Source of the DNA: JAAYXU01 sp050942555
GTDB taxonomy: Bacteria; Bacillota; Clostridia; Christensenellales; UMGS416
NCBI GenBank assembly: GCA_050942555.1
Contig: JBMNNN010000148.1
Span: 1 to 5,341 of the forward strand
Direction: 5' to 3'
Length of the DNA: 5,341 nucleotides
Below, piece after piece: positions 1 through 5,167 of this stretch; the first letter of the stretch is position 1; every line of letters starts with the position of its first letter. The notes under the pieces were generated by a model, which worked only from the letters and a program-made list of their open reading frames with translations, made no database searches and was not told the DNA's origin. The translations under genes and the position numbers were made by a program.

Positions 1-35
1 ATAGCGAGTTGAGAATCATATTCGGGTTTGCTGCG

Positions 36-86
36 GGCTGTGGATATGATGGAAAACGCCGCTGCGTTTCCCACATACCCACAGCC
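36..86. repeat. Long imperfect inverted repeat (hairpin) inside the IS end
   Basis: The left arm 36-59 starts GGCTGTGG and ends AAACGC; the right arm 64-86 starts GCGTTT and ends CCACAGCC. The arms pair over about 21 of 23-24 positions, with one bulged A (49), two A/C mismatches and a 4-base loop (60-63). No run of T follows on either strand, so it is not a classical intrinsic terminator. It sits where the stop of the second transposase gene would be expected just upstream, so it could protect or end that transcript, or block outside transcription from entering the element. The role is inferred; the pairing is directly visible. Confidence 0.7.
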
Positions 87-182
87 ACGGCTGCTGCTGT
101 AATCCAGATCATCGTCATCATCTTCCGGGCGTGGGCGGCAGTTGTCTCCGAGTAGAGATTCCCCGTATTCAATTGTGAACAG

Positions 183-238
183 GTGGATCACTTTCAAAGT
201 ATCGTTAGTGGATCAAAATCAAAGTATCACGTGGATCA
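183..238. repeat. Three direct repeats GTGGATCA with interleaved CAAAGTATC, likely transposase-binding sites
   Basis: GTGGATCA occurs at 183-190, 208-215 and 231-238, that is at 25- and 23-base steps, roughly two helical turns. CAAAGTATC follows the first two copies at 195-203 and 220-228. The third copy runs into the terminal sequence ending at 252. Regularly spaced repeats inside the terminus are a known feature of IS21-family ends and are taken as binding sites for the IstA transposase. Confidence 0.7.
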
Positions 239-246
239 GTTTGGGG

Positions 247-275
247 TTGACAAACGCATATAATCAACATAGAGT
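247..275 (+). promoter_or_regulatory. Candidate hybrid promoter: -35 in the IS end, -10 in flanking DNA
   Basis: TTGACA (perfect -35) is formed by the last six bases of the element, 247-252. Exactly 17 bases further on is TAGAGT at 270-275, which matches 4 of 6 positions of TATAAT. The resulting start would fall near 282, giving a short leader for the amidase gene at 312. A perfect TATAAT also lies at 259-264, but only 6 bases from TTGACA. It would need a different -35 near 236-241 (TCAGTT), which is poor. IS21-family ends are known to carry outward -35 boxes. Promoter activity here is predicted, not shown. Confidence 0.5.
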
Positions 276-292
276 TACTTGTAATAAAGAGT

Positions 293-299
293 AAAGGAG
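293..299 (+). promoter_or_regulatory. Ribosome binding site AAAGGAG with two candidate starts
   Basis: AAAGGAG lies 12 bases before the ATG at 312 and 4 bases before an ATG at 304. The 304 ATG opens only a three-codon frame (Met-Pro-Ser-stop) whose TGA overlaps the 312 ATG as ATGA. The amidase therefore starts at 312. The spacing is a little long, and the tiny upstream frame may couple to it. Confidence 0.55.
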
Positions 300-311
300 A
301 ATCATGCCATC

Positions 312-1298
312 ATGATACTTTGTGCCGTCCAGATGCATTGGGATATTAGGGATTACCGGAGCCCCCAAGCATTTGAAGAAAAAATAGGCTCAATAATGGA
401 ACAAATACGAAAGACCGCCGATTGGGATGAAGAACTATTGGTGGCTTTCCCGGAGTATGTAGGCACTCCATTGGCCTTTATGAAATCATACGAAGCGGTC
501 AAGGATGTAAAAACATTACAGGACGCTGTTCGGATCCTGATCAAAAGAAACTTGTTCAAAATCCTATTTATTAGGTTGAGATACCGTGTGGGGTGGTTTC
601 GTGCATTGGCTTTGGCAACGGCGAAGGATACGGCAAGAGTGTATACGGATACATTTTCCCGCATGGCGAAATCATTTAGGGCAACTATTATGGCAGGATC
701 GGTATTGTTACCGGACTTTAATTGGAACCCGGATATTAAAAAGACCGATTGCAGGATCCCGGATCGGAATATATACAATATAGCTTTTCTTTTTGGTGAA
801 GAAGGCAATTTGGCAGGTATACAGAAAAAAGCCCACTTGGTGCCGGGTTTGGAGGACAAAGGCGGATTTGATCTTTCCGAAGGTAAAATTGATGATCTTA
901 AAGTGTTTGACACACCTGCGGGCAAAGTGGGGATCGCCGTATGTCTGGATTGCTTTAAGGAACCGGTGGTTAAAGCCTTGGCTGAAAAAGGTGCAAAGAT
1001 ATTGATACAACCTTCTGCAAACTGTAAGATATGGGACAAAGAAGAACAGCAAGGATGGATGGAAGGATGTAAAAAGGCGATGGATACGGAAAAAACATTT
1101 GTATATGCTTTAAACCCCATGATGACCGGGTGTTTGTTTGACCTTTGTTTTGAAGGCCAGTCCTCTATTATGACCAATGTTCTCTCTGATTTCGGAGAAA
1201 TAGGATACAAAGACCTTGCTCCGACGGTGGGATTCGTTAAAATAGCTTCTAGTCCTACCCAAGAAGAAATCCTTATGGCGAGAAAGAAAACTATATGA
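312..1298 (+). CDS. Nitrilase-superfamily carbon-nitrogen hydrolase (amidase), 328 aa
   Basis: A predicted cytoplasmic hydrolase of a C-N bond (amide, carbamoyl or nitrile) through the Glu-Lys-Cys triad of the nitrilase superfamily. The triad is intact: Glu48 in AFPEYVG, Lys173 in QKKAHLVPG, and Cys211 in VGIAVCLDCF. The start MILCAVQM is the usual first beta strand, and GQSSI near 282 is the usual late motif. The length is normal to slightly long. The Glu-to-Lys distance (125 residues) is larger than in a minimal nitrilase because of a basic, hydrophobic helical stretch around residues 65-125 that ends in YTDTFSRMAKSF before the MAGS strand. The substrate cannot be read from sequence. There is no signal peptide. 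The gene follows the IS end by 59 bases, so its expression may now come from the IS-borne -35. Its stop overlaps the sfsA start (ATGA), which suggests one transcript. A long antisense frame exists but lacks any family motif. Confidence 0.9.
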   Translation: MILCAVQMHWDIRDYRSPQAFEEKIGSIMEQIRKTADWDEELLVAFPEYVGTPLAFMKSYEAVKDVKTLQDAVRILIKRNLFKILFIRLRYRVGWFRALALATAKDTARVYTDTFSRMAKSFRATIMAGSVLLPDFNWNPDIKKTDCRIPDRNIYNIAFLFGEEGNLAGIQKKAHLVPGLEDKGGFDLSEGKIDDLKVFDTPAGKVGIAVCLDCFKEPVVKALAEKGAKILIQPSANCKIWDKEEQQGWMEGCKKAMDTEKTFVYALNPMMTGCLFDLCFEGQSSIMTNVLSDFGEIGYKDLAPTVGFVKIASSPTQEEILMARKKTI

Positions 1299-1609
1299 TG
1301 TATGACCATATAAGAAAAGCGACATTCATTAATCGCCCCAATCGTTTCATCGCCGATATTTTAATTGATGGTAAACGGGAGGTTTGCCATGTGAAAAACA
1401 CCGGGCGTTGTAAAGAACTATTGACGGAGCATCCAGAGATCTATGTACAGGAAATGAAGAACCGAACTCGAAAGACGAAGTATGACCTCATATCTGTGAT
1501 AAAAGGAAATCGGATAGTGAATATAGACAGTCAGGCTCCCAAAAGTTTTCGCCTACGGCCAGTCTTTTTGCGATTTGACTCATACCTTGCCTGTCCGGCG
1601 TCAGCATAA
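1295..1609 (+). pseudogene. sfsA: Truncated sfsA (sugar fermentation stimulation protein A / SfsA nuclease family), 5' third only
   Basis: Residues 1-82 match the N-terminal OB-fold-like part of SfsA: RFIADI near 17-22, a His-Val-Lys-Asn-Thr-Gly variant of the H-C-P-N-T-G motif at 32-37, RKTKYDL near 59-65, and IVNIDSQAP near 74-82, the counterpart of the N-T-x-x-x-N segment. Family members are about 230 residues; this frame ends after 104. Residues 83-104 do not resemble SfsA, and the C-terminal PD-(D/E)xK-like nuclease domain is absent. Homology breaks at about base 1540, so the rest was lost by rearrangement, not by a single stop codon. The start ATG at 1295 overlaps the amidase TGA; a second ATG at 1298 could serve as well. 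There is no strong ribosome site, which fits coupled translation. SfsA binds DNA and nucleic-acid cleavage is reported for the family; this fragment is unlikely to keep nuclease activity. Confidence 0.82.
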
Positions 1610-1726
1610 TATACCTTTACTTATCTGATCTACAGTCCTACGCCTTAGTTCGTTTATTACGGTGTTTATTGGCCGATTTATGGCTTTTGCAATGGCATAG
1701 GCACTTTAAAGTGCCATTATAAAAAT
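1541..1726. other. Rearranged intergenic debris between truncated sfsA and the reverse-strand operon
   Basis: This A+T-rich stretch contains no intact gene. On the - strand a ribosome-like AAAGG (1612-1616) precedes an ATG at 1605-1607. The frame from that ATG reads MLTPDRQGMSQIAKRLAV, then GENF, up to the sfsA junction, and reading on it becomes antisense sfsA. The segment RQGMSQIAKRLAV resembles the first helices of a helix-turn-helix in recombinases or transposases, so this may be the 5' stub of a mobile-element gene. Only about 22 codons support it. The right end holds the palindrome at 1700-1715. Confidence 0.4.
1691..1718. repeat. Perfect 16-bp palindrome with an alternative overlapping stem
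   Basis: GGCACTTTAAAGTGCC at 1700-1715 is a perfect palindrome without a loop. A competing hairpin pairs AATGGCA (1691-1697) with TGCCATT (1712-1718) around a 14-base loop. It sits 11 bases past the stop of the solute-binding protein gene, where an end-of-operon structure could be. However, no T run follows on the - strand (TATGCCATTGC) and only a mixed A/T stretch follows on the + strand. It may be a weak bidirectional terminator, an operator, or a remnant of a mobile-element end. Confidence 0.45.
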
Positions 1727-2698
1727 TTATTCGATCAGCGACGCGAGGCGGCTTCCGATTGTATCGAGCGAGCCGTATATCTCGCCGATACGATTGGGCA
1801 GCGGGCGTATCGCGGTCAGGGCCTGTCCGTCCGCGCCCGTCATATCGCGAAGCGGCGCGTCGATAACGCCCGCCGCGATGAGGGCGGCCTCGCTCTCGGG
1901 CCGCAGCAGGAAGGCCATCAGGCGCTCCGCGTTCGGATTGGGCTTGTCCCGCCTGACCGCCGCGACGGTGACGGGCACGGTCAGCGTGCCCAGCTCTCCC
2001 GCGTTCTGGTCGGGGATGATGATCTTAAGCGGCGCGCCGTCCTCCAGCGCGTCGCGCGCGCAGCGCAGCGTCGTGATCGCGACGGCCCACTCGCCCGAGG
2101 CTACCTTCCGGGCCGCGTCGGCGGGACCGCCGCCCCACTGCACGCCGTGGCGGAGCATGTCCTGCAAAAAGGCGAGCATCAGGCTCTCGTCCCATCCGAG
2201 ATACACGCCCAGCAGATAGTAGGGGTATCGCCCGGGGTCGGGCAGACCGCATCGGCCGGTGGGCGCGTCGGTGAGGTCAAATATCGAATCGGGCAGGCTG
2301 TCCCCGAAAAGCCCGGTGTGAACGAGCAGCACCCATGTCTCGCCGCCCAACCCCACGAACGCGTCGCCCGAAACCGACCAGGGAAGGCCCGCCTCGTGGG
2401 CCGTCATGACCGGCGCGAGCCGCTCCTCAGCCTGAAGGCGCAGCATCGTCTCGATCGCGGGCGCAGACAGCATCACGACGTCGCACGGGTCGTCGGGCTG
2501 GCCGACCGTCCGGCCTATCGCGCTGTCGGCCTGGACAGTCACCGTGACGGAAATGCCCGTCTGCTCTGTGAACGCCGCGGCCAGCTCCTTAACCGGCGCT
2601 TCGGGCAGATCGGTGTACAGCACGACCGGGGCTGGGCTGCAGCCCGCCAGCAGCAGCGCGCACAGCGCCGCCGCGCATACCCGCCGCAGGGCCTTCAT
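1727..2698 (-). CDS. Extracellular solute-binding lipoprotein, iron(III)/family-1 ABC transporter type, 323 aa
   Basis: A predicted binding protein anchored outside the cell membrane. The N-terminus has two Arg, a hydrophobic stretch and the lipobox LLAGC, so Cys20 is the expected lipidated residue. The mature start VVLYTDLPEAP and EQTGISV (45-51) fit the first strands of iron(III)/AfuA-type binding proteins, DVVMLSAP (73-80) fits their next conserved strand, PDPGRYPYYLLGVYLGW (153-169) fits the hinge segment normally read as DP-x-x-S-G-x-x-x, and PNPNAERLMAFLLRPESE (253-270) fits the usual A-x-x-F-x-x-F-L-x-S-P-E signature. Length is normal. The ligand is uncertain: members also bind thiamine, polyamines, phosphonates or anions. 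The gene starts 6 bases after the isomerase stop with no clear ribosome site, so coupled translation is likely. No permease or ATPase gene follows; the composition break comes right after its TAA. Confidence 0.85.
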   Translation of the reverse strand: MKALRRVCAAALCALLLAGCSPAPVVLYTDLPEAPVKELAAAFTEQTGISVTVTVQADSAIGRTVGQPDDPCDVVMLSAPAIETMLRLQAEERLAPVMTAHEAGLPWSVSGDAFVGLGGETWVLLVHTGLFGDSLPDSIFDLTDAPTGRCGLPDPGRYPYYLLGVYLGWDESLMLAFLQDMLRHGVQWGGGPADAARKVASGEWAVAITTLRCARDALEDGAPLKIIIPDQNAGELGTLTVPVTVAAVRRDKPNPNAERLMAFLLRPESEAALIAAGVIDAPLRDMTGADGQALTAIRPLPNRIGEIYGSLDTIGSRLASLIE

Positions 2699-2704
2699 GC
2701 GCTC

Positions 2705-3475
2705 TTACCGCAGGCCCAGCCGGTGCAGGTTCCGCAAGCTGATCTCCAGACTCTCGAACGGATCGCGCTGGCAGACGTCCTGCTCGACGATGTGCCATTT
2801 GACGCCGATCTGCGCGCACGCCGCGATGATGCCCTGCCAGTTGAGGTTCCCTTCGCCGACCTCGGCCATGATGGGCTTTCTTTCCGCCGGATCGGTCGTC
2901 ATGTCCTTGAAATGTACGACGTCCATCCGGCCTGCCATCCGGCGGATCCAGTCGATCGGGTCGCCGCCGCCCATCTGCACCCAGTAGGTGTCGATCTCGA
3001 ACTGCATCCACGCGGGGTCGGTGCTCTCCATGAGTATCTGCAGGCCGGTTTTTCCGTCGAACCGGGCGAACTCGAAATTGTGGTTGTGGTATATGAACGT
3101 AAGCCCCGCGTCGGCAATCTTGCGCGCCGCCGGCTCGATCACGCGCGCGAACTCCCGGTACCCTTCAGCCGAATTGCGGTATTCGGCGGGCATGCCGCCA
3201 AGGCCGATATACTCGCAGCCCAGTATGCGGTGATCGCAGATCGCGCCCTCGGTGTCGTGTACGATCTTGTCAAACTGGATATGTGTCGCCGCGACGGTCA
3301 GTTCGTGCTTGTCAAGGAGCGCTCGCATGTCGGCCGGATCGATGGGGCCGCCTCCCGAAAGCTGCACTGCATCGTATCCCGACGCCTTGACCTTGCCCAG
3401 GGAAACGTCCATGTCGGCCGGGGTTTTCATAAACTCCCGCACCGTGTACATCTGGGCCGCTACTTGGGTTTTCAT
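2705..3475 (-). CDS. Sugar phosphate isomerase/epimerase family TIM-barrel protein, 256 aa
   Basis: A member of the xylose-isomerase-like TIM-barrel group (IolE/IolI/YcjR relatives), cytoplasmic, usually dependent on a divalent metal. Visible signatures in order are AAQMYTVREF (6-15), a first-strand motif; GYDAVQLSG (33-41); FIYHNHNFEF (127-136); FEIDTYWVQMGGGDP (159-173); VVHFKD (186-191); and AEVGEGN (204-210). Acid and His candidates for the metal site are Glu135, Asp162, His188 and Glu205 or Glu231; the exact set needs a structure. The length is typical. The start at 3475 is backed by GGGAGGA six bases upstream (3482-3488). The gene lies 81 bases after the Gfo/Idh oxidoreductase, a pairing known from YcjS/YcjR and from glycoside oxidation and C-deglycosylation clusters, where such proteins act on 3-keto-sugars. 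That role is an inference; the true substrate is unknown. Confidence 0.88.
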   Translation of the reverse strand: MKTQVAAQMYTVREFMKTPADMDVSLGKVKASGYDAVQLSGGGPIDPADMRALLDKHELTVAATHIQFDKIVHDTEGAICDHRILGCEYIGLGGMPAEYRNSAEGYREFARVIEPAARKIADAGLTFIYHNHNFEFARFDGKTGLQILMESTDPAWMQFEIDTYWVQMGGGDPIDWIRRMAGRMDVVHFKDMTTDPAERKPIMAEVGEGNLNWQGIIAACAQIGVKWHIVEQDVCQRDPFESLEISLRNLHRLGLR

Positions 3476-3502
3476 CGTTTTTCCTCCCTAATGTATGATA
3501 CC

Positions 3503-3530
3503 GCGCCGCGCGTTCGGTACGCTCCGGCGC
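3503..3530 (-). other. Imperfect G+C-rich stem in the oxidoreductase-isomerase gap
   Basis: GCGCCG at 3503-3508 pairs with CGGCGC at 3525-3530, and a smaller GCG/CGC stem lies inside. It stands between the oxidoreductase stop (3557) and the isomerase ribosome site (3482-3488). No T run follows on the - strand, so it is not a terminator; it could be an RNA processing or stability element that sets a different level for the two downstream genes. In DNA this G+C-rich it could also be chance. Confidence 0.25.
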
Positions 3531-3556
3531 AAACCTGCCAATGGTCTGTCGGTAGT

Positions 3557-4546
3557 CTACCCGATTTCCGAGAAGGAGACCGTCCGCCCCTCGCGGTGCG
3601 CGCGGTACGCGCCCTCCATGAGCCTCGTCAGCGCGATCGCGTCGTCGATACCGTAGAGAATCTGTCCGCTGCCCGCGACTGCCGACAGGAACTGCGCGAT
3701 GGGCTTTGGAGCGTGGGCGGGCAGCTCGCCGGGCGCAACGAGCCGGAACGCGTCGGCTCCTGCCTCACGCAGGTATACGCTGCCCTCAGGACCGCATACC
3801 ATTGCGGTGCCCTGATCGCCGTACACCTCGAGCGCTGCCGGGGAGGCCTTGGACACGAAGCCCGTCTCGGAAACGCCGATGGCCCCGTCGCGAAACTCGA
3901 TCGTGCAGACCGCGTTGTCCTCGACGGCGCGGCCCGTGACGCTGGTAAACATTGAATTGATGCGCACCGGCTCGCCCAGCAGCCAGGAAATGAGGTACAT
4001 CGGGTGCGCGCCCAGATCCATCATCGCACCGCCGCCGCAGGCGACCGGATCATAGAAATGCTCGGGGAGCCAGCCGTCGGTGCTGCCGCTGTGCGCGTTG
4101 CGCATGCGCACCAGATAGACGCGGCCCAGCGCGCCGCTGTCCGCAGCCTTTTTTATAAAAAGATGCTGCGGTTTTCCCCGCTGCGGAAGCGATATGCAGA
4201 ATTTGACGCCCGCCGACGCGATTTCCGCGACGATGCGCCGGGCCGAGGCCACCGTGGTCGTGAGTACCTTTTCGGTGAATATGTGCTTCCCGGCCCGGGC
4301 CGCGGCCGTGATGACCTGCTCGTGCATATCGGTCGGCGCATTGACGACGACCGCGTCGATCTCCGAGGAAAGCGCGTCCTCGAGGCGCGCGCACCAGCGC
4401 ACGCCCAGCGCGTCGGCCTCCTGTTTCCCGCGCTCGGGAAGCTCGTCCCAGACGGCGGCGATCCGGGCAATACCCGACTGGGCCACCTCTTTGGCGTATC
4501 CCTTCGCGTGAACGTGCCAGTAGCTGAGCATCGCGACGTTGATCAT
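3557..4546 (-). CDS. Gfo/Idh/MocA family NAD(P)-dependent oxidoreductase, 329 aa
   Basis: A predicted cytoplasmic sugar or polyol dehydrogenase with an N-terminal Rossmann domain (about 1-120) and a C-terminal alpha/beta substrate domain. Family marks seen are AVWDE with Asp34 at the end of the second strand (suggests NAD over NADP), VVVNAPTDMH (67-75), KHIFTEKV with catalytic-type Lys93, and GGGAMMDLGAHP with Asp177 and His181. Length is normal. Two points are unusual. The usual glycine-rich dinucleotide loop is replaced by MLSYWHVHAKGY (6-17), with no G-x-G pair, and the E-K-P motif reads E-K-V. The first may mark a distinct subfamily. The ATG overlaps the stop of the flavoprotein gene (ATGA, 4543-4546) with only a weak ribosome site, so translation is probably coupled. 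With the isomerase downstream, oxidation of a sugar or glycoside to a keto form is a reasonable guess. Confidence 0.9.
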   Translation of the reverse strand: MINVAMLSYWHVHAKGYAKEVAQSGIARIAAVWDELPERGKQEADALGVRWCARLEDALSSEIDAVVVNAPTDMHEQVITAAARAGKHIFTEKVLTTTVASARRIVAEIASAGVKFCISLPQRGKPQHLFIKKAADSGALGRVYLVRMRNAHSGSTDGWLPEHFYDPVACGGGAMMDLGAHPMYLISWLLGEPVRINSMFTSVTGRAVEDNAVCTIEFRDGAIGVSETGFVSKASPAALEVYGDQGTAMVCGPEGSVYLREAGADAFRLVAPGELPAHAPKPIAQFLSAVAGSGQILYGIDDAIALTRLMEGAYRAHREGRTVSFSEIG

Positions 4547-5100
4547 ACAGGCGCACCACCCGTCAGTTTACAGGCGATCTTGTCGGCGTCCCGCCTGAGC
4601 GCACTGGGCTCCCAGATACGGGCGTCGCCCGAGGGCGCGCGGAACAGCGTTCCGGCGAATGTAAGGCCGCAGTGCCGGGCCATGCGCTCCGCGCTGGCCA
4701 CGATGAGATCCATTCCGTCGAACGCGTCGCCGCCTCCGGTCAGCACGAGCGCCATTTTCTTTCCCGACAGGCCCCGATCGGCGATACAGTACAGCCGGTC
4801 GACGAACGCCTTGAGCCATGCCGACATGTGCCAGAAGTAGACCGGCGAGGCCAGTATGAGCGCGTCGGCCGAAAGCACCTTCCCGTAAAGGGGCGTCATG
4901 TCGTCGCGCTGTATGCAGTGGTCGGGCAAGGCCGACTCGTGGCAGCGCTCGCAGCCCCGGCAGCCTGCGATGGTCCTGTCCGACAGGCGCACGACCTCGA
5001 CACGGGCCGCCCTCTCAGTGAGCACTTGGGTCAGAGCGCCCAGCAGCGCGGCGGTATGGCCTTCGCTGCGTGGGCTCCCCTGCAGACAGAGTATGTTCAT
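4543..5100 (-). CDS. Flavodoxin-fold NAD(P)H-dependent FMN reductase, iron-sulfur-flavoprotein-like, 185 aa
   Basis: A predicted cytoplasmic flavoprotein that passes electrons from NAD(P)H or an iron-sulfur centre to FMN and acceptors. MNILCLQGSPRSEGHT (1-16) is the FMN-phosphate loop, and ALILASPVYFWHMSAWLKAFVDR (80-102) is the hallmark of the FMN-reductase/WrbA group. Cys47, Cys50, Cys53 and Cys62 form C-x2-C-x2-C-x8-C followed by RDDM. This resembles the compact cluster site of iron-sulfur flavoproteins, although the last spacing is longer than the usual 4-7. The start at 5100 is chosen because the family begins there and GGAGGT (5108-5113) lies 7 bases upstream. A longer frame back to 5169 has an unrelated basic leader that crosses the terminator. 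The gene is the first of the operon, and its stop overlaps the oxidoreductase start. It may re-oxidise or support that dehydrogenase; this is inference. Confidence 0.87.
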   Translation of the reverse strand: MNILCLQGSPRSEGHTAALLGALTQVLTERAARVEVVRLSDRTIAGCRGCERCHESALPDHCIQRDDMTPLYGKVLSADALILASPVYFWHMSAWLKAFVDRLYCIADRGLSGKKMALVLTGGGDAFDGMDLIVASAERMARHCGLTFAGTLFRAPSGDARIWEPSALRRDADKIACKLTGGAPV

Positions 5101-5107
5101 GTGGGCC

Positions 5108-5113
5108 ACCTCC
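5108..5113 (-). promoter_or_regulatory. Ribosome binding site GGAGGT that fixes the flavoprotein start
   Basis: Reading the - strand, GGAGGT is followed after 7 bases by the ATG at 5098-5100. It is the best ribosome site in the area and supports a 185-residue product over the 208-residue frame. Confidence 0.75.
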
Positions 5114-5167
5114 CCGATTCGTTTCATTCGACACGGGGGACGTCTGTTCCTTCCTTGGCCGCGCATC

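Larger units (their letters stand above)
1..252. mobile_element. Terminal segment of an IS21-family-like insertion sequence (transposase genes outside the window)
   Basis: The segment ends in TTGACA at 247-252, which gives the TG...CA type terminus of IS21-family elements when read inward from 252 (TGTCAACCCC...). Inside that end lie three GTGGATCA copies and two CAAAGTATC copies, the multiple-repeat end architecture typical of this family, where the transposase binds. The remaining bases hold a long imperfect hairpin and no convincing gene. The istA/istB genes are not visible. They would lie to the left of base 1, and the ATA GCG AGT TGA at 1-12 could be the last codons of one, but four codons cannot prove it. 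The other end and the target duplication are also outside, so the element's completeness is unknown. The family assignment is from recognition of the end structure, not from a transposase. Confidence 0.65.

Noticed and set aside
3..155. Fifty-codon open + frame inside the IS end
   Set aside because: It runs straight through the long hairpin, ends at a TAG before the repeats, and reads like no IstB C-terminus; it is likely non-coding.
183..238. Repeat set considered as a small CRISPR-like array
   Set aside because: The units are 8-9 bases with 15-17 base gaps that share sequence; this fits IS terminal binding sites and not CRISPR repeats with unique spacers.
259..264. Perfect TATAAT as the -10 for TTGACA at 247-252
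   Set aside because: The gap is only 6 bases, far below the 16-18 needed, and no good -35 lies at the proper distance upstream.
353..1309. Long - strand open frame (318 codons) opposite the amidase gene
   Set aside because: The + strand product carries a complete Glu-Lys-Cys nitrilase triad and family motifs, whereas the antisense product shows no family signature and no ribosome site at its start.
2147..3955. 602-codon + strand open frame across the binding protein, isomerase and oxidoreductase genes
   Set aside because: It is a G+C-driven antisense frame rich in Arg, His and Ala. It runs over three - strand genes with clear families, lipobox, ribosome sites and operon spacing, and has no recognisable domain.
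4004..4840. 278-codon + strand frame across the oxidoreductase and flavoprotein genes
   Set aside because: It spans the ATGA-coupled junction of two well-identified - strand genes and shows no domain; it is explained by high G+C third positions.
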